Assembly (NCBI RefSeq): GCF_001514205.1
Contig: NZ_KQ948767.1
Coordinates: forward strand, 1-64,000
Direction: 5' to 3'
Origin: Streptomyces griseoruber
GTDB taxonomy: Bacteria; Actinomycetota; Actinomycetes; Streptomycetales; Streptomycetaceae
DNA: 64,000 nucleotides
Shown: positions 34,074 to 41,804 of the stretch, in pieces
Numbering within the stretch: the stretch's first letter is position 1
How the letters are laid out: each line of letters begins with the position of its first letter
Made by a program: the position numbers and the translations under genes
Notes under the pieces: generated by a model
The model's database searches: none
What the model saw: only the letters and a program-made list of their open reading frames with translations
Told to the model about the DNA's origin: nothing

Positions 34074-35315
34074 ATGCCAGCGACCGATCACCAGCTGACC
34101 GGGCCGGTCATGGGCCCGGCCGAGGCCCTCTCCGAGCTGTTCACCCCGGCCGGAAAGCACCACCCCTACCCCCTGTACGACGCCCTGTGGGAACTCGGCC
34201 CGGTGATCCCCCTGGGCCCGGCCGGCACGCTCGTACTCGGCTACGACGAGATCTGCACCGCCCTGCGCGACTCCCGTTTCCTGGTCACCGACGCCGCCGT
34301 GCACGAGGCGACCGGCATGAACGACCACTCCTCGTGGCAGTGCCTCACAAAGATCATGATGTTCAGCAACTCACCCGACCACGAACGCATGCGACGCTTC
34401 GCGGGCTGGGCCTACGCGCCGCGCCAGGTCGCCGAGCGCCGCCGGTCGGCGGTCGAGGCGGCGGAGCGCTGGACGTCCCACCTCGCCACCCTCGACGGCG
34501 GCGGCCCGGTCGATCTGGTCGAGGCGTTCGCCACCCGTGTCCCGATCACCGTCACCGGAGAACTGCTCGGCATCCCCGAGGCCGACCGTATGCCGCTGCG
34601 CACCGCCATCACCGCGACCACGACGGCCTTCGAGCCCGTCTTCGACCGTGACGAACTGCTGCCCGCCGACGCGGGGATGGACGTACTGGTCGACTGTCTC
34701 GCCGACCTGGTGCGGGAACGCCGGCGCCGCCCGGGGGACGATCTGATCAGCGCGATGGTACGAGACCGGGATGCCGGCGGAGCGTTGAGCGAGGAGGAAC
34801 TCGTCGCCAGCCTGGTGATGTTCCTCATCGCCGGCGTGCAGAGCCCCAGCGACCTGATCGGCAACACGGTACGCCTCGCACTGAACCGCCCCGCCGAGGG
34901 CCGGAGGATGACCACCGATCACGACCACGCCGCGGCCTTCATCACCGAGACCCTGCGGATCGACCCGCCGAACCACGTCCTGACCCGCGCCGCCGCGACG
35001 GACATCGACTTCCACGGCCACCGCGTCGCCGCCGGCACCAGGGCACTGCTGGTCCTCGCCGCCGCCAACCGCGACCCCCGCCAGTTCACCGACCCGGCGA
35101 CCTTCGACCTCGCCCGGAGGGACAACCGGCCGCTCTCCTTCGGTCTGGGCCCGCACTACTGCCTGGGCGCCGCGTTCGCCAGGATGCAGGTCGAGGCCGC
35201 CGTACCCGTCCTCCTGCGCCGTTTCCCCCGTATGACCCTCGCGGCCCCGCCCACCTACCGGGACCAGCTCGTGACACGCGGCTTCGCCCGCATGGAGGTG
35301 GACCTCGGCTCCTAG
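34074..35315 (+). CDS. Cytochrome P450 of the polyyne-type operon
   Basis: A 413-residue bacterial P450. The haem loop FGLGPHYCLGA carries the axial Cys363, ETLR is the ExxR motif, and the I-helix reads FLIAGVQSPSDLIG. There the usual acid-threonine pair is replaced by Gln-Ser, so oxygen activation may differ. I start it at the second ATG (34074), seven bases after GGAGG; the ATG at 34068 is only one base from it. By analogy with CayG of caryoynencin it may hydroxylate the polyunsaturated chain. No ferredoxin gene is adjacent. Confidence 0.87.
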   Translation: MPATDHQLTGPVMGPAEALSELFTPAGKHHPYPLYDALWELGPVIPLGPAGTLVLGYDEICTALRDSRFLVTDAAVHEATGMNDHSSWQCLTKIMMFSNSPDHERMRRFAGWAYAPRQVAERRRSAVEAAERWTSHLATLDGGGPVDLVEAFATRVPITVTGELLGIPEADRMPLRTAITATTTAFEPVFDRDELLPADAGMDVLVDCLADLVRERRRRPGDDLISAMVRDRDAGGALSEEELVASLVMFLIAGVQSPSDLIGNTVRLALNRPAEGRRMTTDHDHAAAFITETLRIDPPNHVLTRAAATDIDFHGHRVAAGTRALLVLAAANRDPRQFTDPATFDLARRDNRPLSFGLGPHYCLGAAFARMQVEAAVPVLLRRFPRMTLAAPPTYRDQLVTRGFARMEVDLGS

Positions 35316-35373
35316 GGCCTGGCGGATCACCGGAGCAGGAACCGAACGAATCGACCACGAGGGGGAGTTGGCT

Positions 35374-36147
35374 GTGACAGCGGAGAACATCGACGAGGTC
35401 GTGGACGGGCTGGCCGGGATCGTGCGGGAGGCCCGTCGCGCGGGTGACCGCATCGGGTACTTCGCGGCGCTGTACCGGCAGGTGACCGTCGAGGTCCGTA
35501 CGGGCATTCACGCCGGGTTGTTCGAGGACGGCGCCCGGATGGACCGCTTCGACACGCTCTTCGGCAACCGCTACTTCGACGCGTACGACGCCTGGCGCCG
35601 CGACCGCAGCGGGCCGCGGTGCTGGCGCCAGACGTTCGGTCTGCTCGCCGACGCCGACACCGTCATCGTCCAGCACCTGCTGCTCGGCGTGAACGCGCAC
35701 ATCAACCTCGACCTCGCCCTCGCGGCCGCGCGGACCGCCCCGGGCGAGGACATCCACGCGCTGCGGCACGACTTTCTGCTGATCAACGACATCCTGGGGC
35801 GGGTGGTGCTCGCGGTGCAGGACTCGGTCGGCGACCTGTCACCGTTCCTGTCGCTGCTGGACCAGGTCGGGGCCCGCACCGACGAGCGGATCCTCGACTT
35901 CAGTGTCCGCCAGTCCCGCGAGGAGGCGTGGCACAACGCCGTTGTGCTGGCCGGCCTGAACGAAGCGGAGCAGGCGGCCACCATCGAGCGGCTCGACGTC
36001 AGGGCGGCCGTGCTCGCACGGTTGATAGCGCGCCCGGGCGGCGTCGTCCGCCCGGCCCTGGAGCTGATCCGGCGGACGGAGAATGATGACGTGCCGGCCG
36101 TCATCAGGCATCTCGACCACGCCATGCAGCGGCCCTCCGCCCGGTAG
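35374..36147 (+). CDS. DUF5995-like protein
   Basis: A 257-residue, largely helical cytoplasmic protein. The segments GNRYFDAYDAWRR, HLLLGVNAHINLDLALAAA and HDFLLINDILGRVV resemble DUF5995. Conserved His/Asp/Asn residues in those blocks could bind a metal or cofactor, but no activity is known. The GTG at 35374 follows GGGGGAG. It is 58 bp downstream of the P450 and codirectional, so it may be part of the operon in place of the missing thioesterase, or simply a neighbour. Confidence 0.65.
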   Translation: MTAENIDEVVDGLAGIVREARRAGDRIGYFAALYRQVTVEVRTGIHAGLFEDGARMDRFDTLFGNRYFDAYDAWRRDRSGPRCWRQTFGLLADADTVIVQHLLLGVNAHINLDLALAAARTAPGEDIHALRHDFLLINDILGRVVLAVQDSVGDLSPFLSLLDQVGARTDERILDFSVRQSREEAWHNAVVLAGLNEAEQAATIERLDVRAAVLARLIARPGGVVRPALELIRRTENDDVPAVIRHLDHAMQRPSAR

Positions 36148-36312
36148 GGGACGGGGCGGGCAGGGATTGCGAGACGGCACGAGGTCACCCTCCTCGCCCC
36201 CGGGGTCCGACGGCCGAGCGGCCCGTTCCCCGAGGTCGCTGATGATGTCGACGATCTCCGCGTGCAAGGATGTAGAAGGGGGCGCCGGGCGGGAAAGCGG
36301 AGTTGGGGCGGG

Positions 36313-37317
36313 ATGATCGGGACGGTGTTCCGGAGTGAGGACGTACCTACCGAAGACAGATTCGACCATTGGCGGGACATGGTCGGCCGGATGCGGTCGC
36401 CCAGTCACATCACCAGTACGCACGCCGCCGACTTCTGGGCGCGCAGCCGGGTGATGGAACTGGGGTCCGTGACCGTGTGGCCGACGTCGTTCCTGCCGAC
36501 GCGCTACTGGCGGAGCCCGAAACTGGTGCGCCAGTCCGACCCCGAGCTGTACCACCTCACGCTGCTGATCGACGGCGGCCTGGCCCTCGAACACGCGGGG
36601 CGGACCGACTCGTTCGGCCCACGTGATCTGCACCTGACCGACAGCTCGCTGCCCTACGACCTCCGCCCGTACGGCATCGGGTCGGCGGACGGCCCCGAGC
36701 CGGGTGTCGTGAAGGGGGTGGGGGTCGACTTTCCCAAGGCGCGGCTTCCTCTGCCGCCGCACCGGGTACGGGAGTTGCTGGGCCGAGCACTGCCGGGGCG
36801 GGAGGGCTTCGGCGCCCTGCTGGCGGATTTCCTCATCAGCCTGGAGCGGCAGGCCGACACCCTCCCGCCGTCGGACGCGCCCCGCCTGGGCGGGGTCGTC
36901 ATGGACCTGGTGTCGGCGTGGTGTGCCCAAGTACTCGACACCGAGGCCGACTTGGCGCCGGAGTCCCGCCAGCAGGTCCTGGCGCGACACATCCAGGTGT
37001 TCATCCGGCAGAACCTGCACGATCCGGACCTCACGCCACCGGTGATCGCCGCCGCCCACCACATCTCCCTCAGCTACTTGCACCGGATCTTCCCCCAGCA
37101 GACACAGGGCGAGACCGTCGCGGCCTGGATCCGCGAGCGGAGACTGGAGGGCGCCGCCCGCGACTTGGCGAACCCCTTGGCGCGCACCATGCCGATCCAC
37201 GCCGTCGCCGCCCGCTGGGGCATCTCCCGCGCTTCCGACTTCACCCGCGCCTTCCGCGCCGCGTACGGGCTCTCGCCCAAGGAGTACCGGCACCAGGCGC
37301 TGATGAGTGGACAGTAG
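36313..37317 (+). CDS. AraC-family transcriptional regulator
   Basis: A 334-residue regulator with an N-terminal AraC-binding-like domain (about 20-200) and a C-terminal double helix-turn-helix (LSYLHRIFPQQTQGETVAAW and AVAARWGISRASDFTRAFRA, ending GLSPKEYR). The ATG at 36313 follows GGGGCGGG. It lies 165 bp after the DUF5995 gene on the same strand and is a candidate activator of the desaturase operon, though nothing in the sequence proves that link. A terminator hairpin follows immediately. Confidence 0.88.
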   Translation: MIGTVFRSEDVPTEDRFDHWRDMVGRMRSPSHITSTHAADFWARSRVMELGSVTVWPTSFLPTRYWRSPKLVRQSDPELYHLTLLIDGGLALEHAGRTDSFGPRDLHLTDSSLPYDLRPYGIGSADGPEPGVVKGVGVDFPKARLPLPPHRVRELLGRALPGREGFGALLADFLISLERQADTLPPSDAPRLGGVVMDLVSAWCAQVLDTEADLAPESRQQVLARHIQVFIRQNLHDPDLTPPVIAAAHHISLSYLHRIFPQQTQGETVAAWIRERRLEGAARDLANPLARTMPIHAVAARWGISRASDFTRAFRAAYGLSPKEYRHQALMSGQ

Positions 37318-37318
37318 A

Positions 37319-37347
37319 GCGGGCTGCTTCCGGGGGGAGCAGCCCGC
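37319..37347. terminator. Terminator hairpin after the AraC gene
   Basis: GCGGGCTGCT (37319-37328) pairs perfectly with AGCAGCCCGC (37338-37347) across a G-rich 9-nt loop, starting one base after the AraC stop codon. No T-run follows. Confidence 0.75.
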
Positions 37348-37616
37348 AAGGGCGACCGGCTGCCCCACGCGGACGGAGGCGACGATCCGCAGGCCGCCGG
37401 CGCCGAGGTGTACGCCCGTTGCCGCACCGAGCTGGAACGCTCCCCTGCCTCCACGCGCCGCGCCCGCCCCGGAGGCTCGGCGGCTGCTCGCCCACACCGA
37501 CGAACCGGCCGGTGGGTTCTTCGGCCGCCACACCACCGTCCCCCCGGGTGCCTTGCGGCGGACTCATCGCCGGCTGGGTGAAAATGGGCGCGCCATCGGC
37601 TCTACGAAGGACCATC
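37348..37616. other. Intergenic stretch with weak coding relics
   Basis: No complete gene is visible. Short forward segments such as DDPQAAGAEVYARCRTELE have coding-like composition but no start, family or continuation. An AAGG site at the end serves the PPOX-fold gene. Confidence 0.3.
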
Positions 37617-38030
37617 ATGACAAGCGACGTATCTCCGCCCGAGGCGGAGGATGACCGTTTCTGGCAGGAACGACGGATCTGTTTCCTGACCACCCACCGG
37701 CCGGACGGCAGTCCGCATCTCGTCCCCGTGGGTGTCACCTTCGATCCGGAGGCCGGCGTCGCACGCGTCATCAGCAGCGCCGGCAGCAGGAAGGTCCGCA
37801 ACGTCCGGGCGGCCGGCCCCGGCACGACGGTCGCGGTCAGCCAGGTCGAGGGGCGCCGCTGGTGCACCCTCGAAGGCACCGCGCTGGTCAAGGACGACCC
37901 GGAATCCGTCGCCGAGGCCGAACGGCGTTACGCCGAGCGCTACCGGCAGCCCCGCCCCAACCCCGAGCGTGTGGTCATCGAGATCACCGTGACCCGGGTG
38001 ATGGGCACCGTGCGGCCGCCCGGCTGGTGA
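37617..38030 (+). CDS. PPOX-class F420-dependent oxidoreductase
   Basis: A 137-residue split-barrel flavin/F420-binding protein. Recognisable blocks are RICFLTTHRPDGSPHLVPVG, SAGSRKVRNVRAAG and GRRWCTLEGTALV. Such proteins typically use F420H2 or FMN to reduce small substrates and act as dimers. The ATG at 37617 follows a GAAGG site. It is monocistronic. The substrate is unknown; heme or biliverdin-like ligands are known for relatives. Confidence 0.82.
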   Translation: MTSDVSPPEAEDDRFWQERRICFLTTHRPDGSPHLVPVGVTFDPEAGVARVISSAGSRKVRNVRAAGPGTTVAVSQVEGRRWCTLEGTALVKDDPESVAEAERRYAERYRQPRPNPERVVIEITVTRVMGTVRPPGW

Positions 38031-38059
38031 CGGGCGCGGCCCCCGGCCGGACGACGGAA

Positions 38060-38215
38060 CTCCCGCGAGGGACGGCCTGAAGCAGACGGCGGGTGCGGTA
38101 GTGCCGGGGGTCGTCGAGGAAGACCTGTGCGGCGGGGCCGGACCCGACGGTCCGGCCGTGGCGCATGACGACGAGATCGTCGCTGGTCTGCCGGACGACG
38201 CCCAGGTCGCGCGAG
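38060..38215 (-). pseudogene. ABC transporter ATPase 3' remnant (oligopeptide type)
   Basis: The reverse frame reads DLGVVRQTSDDLVVMRHGRT then GSGPAAQVFLDDPRHYRTRR and LLQAVPRG. This corresponds to the H-loop-to-end part of Opp/Dpp-type ATPases, with small changes in the usual HPYTRRLL block. The Walker motifs are absent. The relic sits between the PPOX gene and secDF. Confidence 0.5.
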
Positions 38216-38298
38216 TCTCCTGACCAACGGGGCGACGCGCCGGCCGCACTCGGACTGGCGGGGCGTGTCGCGCGACGGGGCCGGGGGGTGGGTGACGG

Positions 38299-40569
38299 TC
38301 ACGGTGTCCTCTTCGCGGGGCAGCCGAGGGTGAGAGGGGCCGCGGTGAAGACGGAGGAGTAGGTGCCGACCGCCAGGCCGATGAGCAGGGCGAGGGCGAA
38401 GTCGGTGAGGGTACCGTCCGCCAGGACGGCCAGGGCGGTGAGGATGAGGGCCGCGCCCGTGCCGGTGCTGACGGTGCGGGGGAGGGTCTGCAGGATCGCC
38501 TGGTTCGTCAGCCGCGGCAGCGGCACCGTGCGGTCGCGGGCGAGGAGTTCGCGGATGCGGTCGAACAGGACGACGGAGTCGTTGACCGAGTAGCCGATGA
38601 CGGTCAGCAGAGCCGCCAGGAAGAGGCCGTCGATCGGCTTGCCCAGCCAGGCGAAGACACCGACGAGGATCACCACGTCGTGGACGAGCGCACCGACCGC
38701 CGCGGTGGCGAACCTCCACCGGAAGCGCACCGCCAGATAGAGCAACTGGGCGCCCAGGGCGAGACCGAGCGCGACGAGGGCGTTGCGGCGCAGCTCCTCG
38801 CCCAGGCTCGGACCGATCAGCTCGTCCCGGACCTTCTCCGTCCCGCCGCCGAGACCGCTCACCGTGCCGGTCACCGTGGCTTCCTGGGCATCGGTCAGCT
38901 CCTCCGCGCGCACCGTGAGGGAGTTGTCGCCGGAGGACTGGACGATGGCGTGCGGGAAGCCGGCCCGGCCGAGGGCCTCACGTGCCCGGTCGGGGTCGAC
39001 GGGAGCGGTCGTGGAGTACTCGATGAGCCGGCCTCCGGTGAAATCGATGCCGAAGTCGAGACCGCGCGCCAGGATGCCCGAGGCGGCGAGGGCGAGGAGC
39101 ACGGCGGAGGCGACCAGCCAGCGGCGCGGACGGCGCATCAGGAACGGGTCGCGGCGCAGCAGCCCGTCCCGGACGCGTCCGGTGTCGGTGATGCCGGTGA
39201 GGTGCGGTCGGCGGAGGGCCGCGGGGCGGTCGAGTGCGTACTCGGCGAGCACCCGGGTGACGACCAGGGCGCTGATCATGGAGGCGAGGACGCCGATGCC
39301 GAGGGTGATGCCGAAGCCGCGGACCGGTCCGGAGGCGAGGACGAACAGGAGCCCGGCGGCGATCAGCGTGGTGATGTTGGAGTCGGCGATCGCGCCCAGC
39401 GCGCCGCGGAACCCGGCCGTCAGCGCCGAGCGGGGGCTGGGCCGGGTCCGGGCGGCGTGCTCCTCGCGGGCCCGTTCGAAGACGAGGACGTTGGCGTCCA
39501 CGGCCATACCGATGGCCAGGACGAACCCGGCGAGGCCGGGCAGGGTCAGGGTGGCGCCGACGGCGGCCAGGGCGGCGTACGAGATGAGGCCGTAGCAGGC
39601 CAGGGCCACGGTCGCGAGCAGGCCCATGAGCCGGTAGACGGCGATGATGAACAGGGCGGTCAGCACGGTGCCGGCCATCGCGGCCCGGGCCGCCGCCGCG
39701 ATGGCCGCGTCGCCGAGGGTGGCACCGACGGTGCGCTGCTCCACCGTCTCGACCGGCACGGGCAGGGCGCCGCCGGAGATGAGCAGGGCCAGCTCGCGGG
39801 CCCCGGCGTCGTCGAAGGAGCCGGTGATCTGCGTGGTGCCGCCCGGGATGCCCCCACCGCAGGCCACGGACGGGTCGACCTGCGGCGAGGAGACGATCTT
39901 GTCGTCGAGGACGATGGCCACCCGGCGCTGCGGGTCGCCGGGCGGGTGGCAGGCGGCCTCCGCCGTGACCTGCGTCCACCGGGTGCGGCCGGTGTCGGTG
40001 AAGTCGACGGTGACGTGCCATCCGGTCCCGCTCTGCTGGTCGAAGCGGGCGTCCGCGCCTTCGACGTGCCGCCCCGTCAGGGCGGCGGCCTCCAGCCTCA
40101 GGAGTTGTCCGGCTCCGTCCGGCAGGACGCGCTCCTCGGCCGGATCGGCCGGATCGGCCGGATCGGCCGGATCGGCATCGTCTGCCGGCGGTGTCGGGAT
40201 GTCGGCGGTGCCGAGGACGGTGTGGACGGTGAGCTGCGCGGTGCGGCCCAGGACGGCGGCGGCCTTTTCCGGATCCTGGAGGCCGGGCAGTTCGACGAGG
40301 ATGCGGTGGTCGCCGGAGCGGACCAGGGTCGGTTCGGTGACGCCCAGCGCGTCGATGCGGCCCCGCAGTACCTCGACGGTGCGGTCGGTGGCGTCCGGGC
40401 CGGCGTCGGCGGTGTCGGTGGAACGGGTCTCCAGCAGGATCTGGGTGCCGCCGCGCAGATCGAGCCCGAGGCGGACCGGCATGGTGAGGGCGATGGCCAG
40501 CGATCCGACGATCACGGCGAGGGCGAGCAGCGCACGGGTGCGCGAGGAGTTCTTCCGGCGTTTCAACAC
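38299..40569 (-). CDS. secDF: Protein export membrane protein SecDF (fused)
   Basis: A 756-residue fusion of SecD and SecF, which use the proton gradient to aid preprotein release during Sec export. The SecD half has LGLDLRGGTQILLE, LVELPGLQDPEKA and GFVLAIGMAVDANVLVFERA. The SecF half begins near residue 480 with RGLDFGIDFTGGRLIEY and ends with VIGYSVNDSVVLFDRIRE. Streptomyces normally carry separate housekeeping secD and secF genes, so this is probably an additional copy. Four tandem 9-bp units encode a repeated DPA stretch near residue 135. It is followed upstream by a small secreted protein and a two-component system. Confidence 0.9.
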   Translation of the reverse strand: MLKRRKNSSRTRALLALAVIVGSLAIALTMPVRLGLDLRGGTQILLETRSTDTADAGPDATDRTVEVLRGRIDALGVTEPTLVRSGDHRILVELPGLQDPEKAAAVLGRTAQLTVHTVLGTADIPTPPADDADPADPADPADPAEERVLPDGAGQLLRLEAAALTGRHVEGADARFDQQSGTGWHVTVDFTDTGRTRWTQVTAEAACHPPGDPQRRVAIVLDDKIVSSPQVDPSVACGGGIPGGTTQITGSFDDAGARELALLISGGALPVPVETVEQRTVGATLGDAAIAAAARAAMAGTVLTALFIIAVYRLMGLLATVALACYGLISYAALAAVGATLTLPGLAGFVLAIGMAVDANVLVFERAREEHAARTRPSPRSALTAGFRGALGAIADSNITTLIAAGLLFVLASGPVRGFGITLGIGVLASMISALVVTRVLAEYALDRPAALRRPHLTGITDTGRVRDGLLRRDPFLMRRPRRWLVASAVLLALAASGILARGLDFGIDFTGGRLIEYSTTAPVDPDRAREALGRAGFPHAIVQSSGDNSLTVRAEELTDAQEATVTGTVSGLGGGTEKVRDELIGPSLGEELRRNALVALGLALGAQLLYLAVRFRWRFATAAVGALVHDVVILVGVFAWLGKPIDGLFLAALLTVIGYSVNDSVVLFDRIRELLARDRTVPLPRLTNQAILQTLPRTVSTGTGAALILTALAVLADGTLTDFALALLIGLAVGTYSSVFTAAPLTLGCPAKRTP

Positions 40570-40638
40570 GAGCCTCCGGCAGGCATGCCGCGGCGGCGGG
40601 CACAGGCGGCCGCGACAGGAGAAGGGGGATGGGCTGTC

Positions 40639-41061
40639 TCAGGTGCCAGGAGGTGGGGGAGGGGCCCGGCCGCGGTCGTACGCGGACCGGTCGTGGAGGA
40701 CGGGAGTGCACGCGGGCGGCGGGGACGTGCCCGCCCCGGCAGCCGGGGCGGCGGTGATACGGCGGGGGTGGGTGGCGCGGTGGTCCGGTGGGTGCGGGCG
40801 CTCGCCGAGATGGTCGTACGGGGACCTGACGTGAGCCGCGTACGGGCCGGCGCACGGGTCGTCCACGCGGGGACCGGTGCCCGGCTGCCACCCGATGCCC
40901 GCGGCTACGGAGGTCGGACGGGGTGCGGGTGCGGGTGTGGTGGCGGCCGGAACCGTCGCCAGCAGGACGGCGAGGAACGCGAGGAGCGTGGTGAGCGTGG
41001 TGAGCGTGGTGGTGAGCCGGGGACCGGCGGCGGTCGGGACGGTGCGGGATGCCGGGCGCAT
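40639..41061 (-). CDS. Small secreted protein, unknown
   Basis: 140 residues starting at an ATG preceded by AAAGGGAC. A membrane/signal segment LTTTLTTLTTLLAFLAVLLA is followed by ATVPAAT (likely cleavage). The mature part is a proline-, histidine- and arginine-rich segment without a recognisable domain. It lies between the response regulator and secDF on the same strand, 69 bp before secDF, so it could be a client or accessory of that SecDF. Coding status is moderately certain. Confidence 0.5.
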   Translation of the reverse strand: MRPASRTVPTAAGPRLTTTLTTLTTLLAFLAVLLATVPAATTPAPAPRPTSVAAGIGWQPGTGPRVDDPCAGPYAAHVRSPYDHLGERPHPPDHRATHPRRITAAPAAGAGTSPPPACTPVLHDRSAYDRGRAPPPPPGT

Positions 41062-41106
41062 GCACCGTCCCTTTCTCGATGATGCGGAGATGATGGCGGG
41101 TGGGCG

Positions 41107-41802
41107 TCAGGCCTCGATGAGACCGGCGCGGATGGCGTAGCGGGTCAGCTCCAGCCGGTCGTGCAGGCCGAGTTTGTGCAGCAGGTTGGCCCGGTGGCGG
41201 TGCACGGTCTTGACGCTGATGAACAGGAGTTCGGCGATCTGCTTGGAGGAATGCCCCTCGGCGACGAGCTTGAGGACCTCCTCCTCGCGTGGCGTGAGCA
41301 GGTGATCGGGGTTCTCCTCGCCGTGCCGGACGCGGTCCAGATAGGTGCGGATCAGGGCGGTGACCGCGCCGGGGTGGAGGAACGGCTCGTTGCGCATCGC
41401 CGCCCGGCAGGCGGCGACCAGGTCTCGGTCGGCCACCGACTTCAGTACGTAGCCGCAGGCTCCTGCCTTGAGCGCCTGGAACAGGTACTGCTCGTTGTCG
41501 TGCATGGTCAGCATCAGGATCCGCAGGCCCGGCTTGAGCGCCACCAGTTCGCGGGTGGCCTGCAGGCCGGTCAGCCGCGGCATCGCGATGTCGAGGACGG
41601 CCAGGTCGACGTCCCCCTTCCGGGCCTGTTCGACGGCCTCGGCACCGTCCCCGGCCTCCGCGACGACCCGCAGGTCGGGCTCGCGGTCGAGGATCAGGCG
41701 TACACCGCGGCGTACGAGGGCGTGGTCGTCGGCGAGCAGGATCCGGATCGGCTTCGACGCTGCCGAAGCCGCAGTGCGTTCGGGAGGGATGTCGTCGGAC
41801 AT
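41107..41802 (-). CDS. NarL/FixJ-type response regulator
   Basis: A 231-residue regulator. The receiver domain (about 18-135) has phospho-acceptor Asp71 in LAVLDIAMPR and acidic pair DD near residue 25. The LuxR-type helix-turn-helix LTPREEEVLKLVAEGHSSKQ covers about 170-189, continuing to VKTVHRHRANLLHKL. The start at 41802 lies two bases after the sensor kinase stop codon region, so the pair is one operon. It probably regulates the flanking secDF and possibly the divergent DksA/MreB genes. Confidence 0.92.
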   Translation of the reverse strand: MSDDIPPERTAASAASKPIRILLADDHALVRRGVRLILDREPDLRVVAEAGDGAEAVEQARKGDVDLAVLDIAMPRLTGLQATRELVALKPGLRILMLTMHDNEQYLFQALKAGACGYVLKSVADRDLVAACRAAMRNEPFLHPGAVTALIRTYLDRVRHGEENPDHLLTPREEEVLKLVAEGHSSKQIAELLFISVKTVHRHRANLLHKLGLHDRLELTRYAIRAGLIEA

Positions 41803-41804
41803 GG

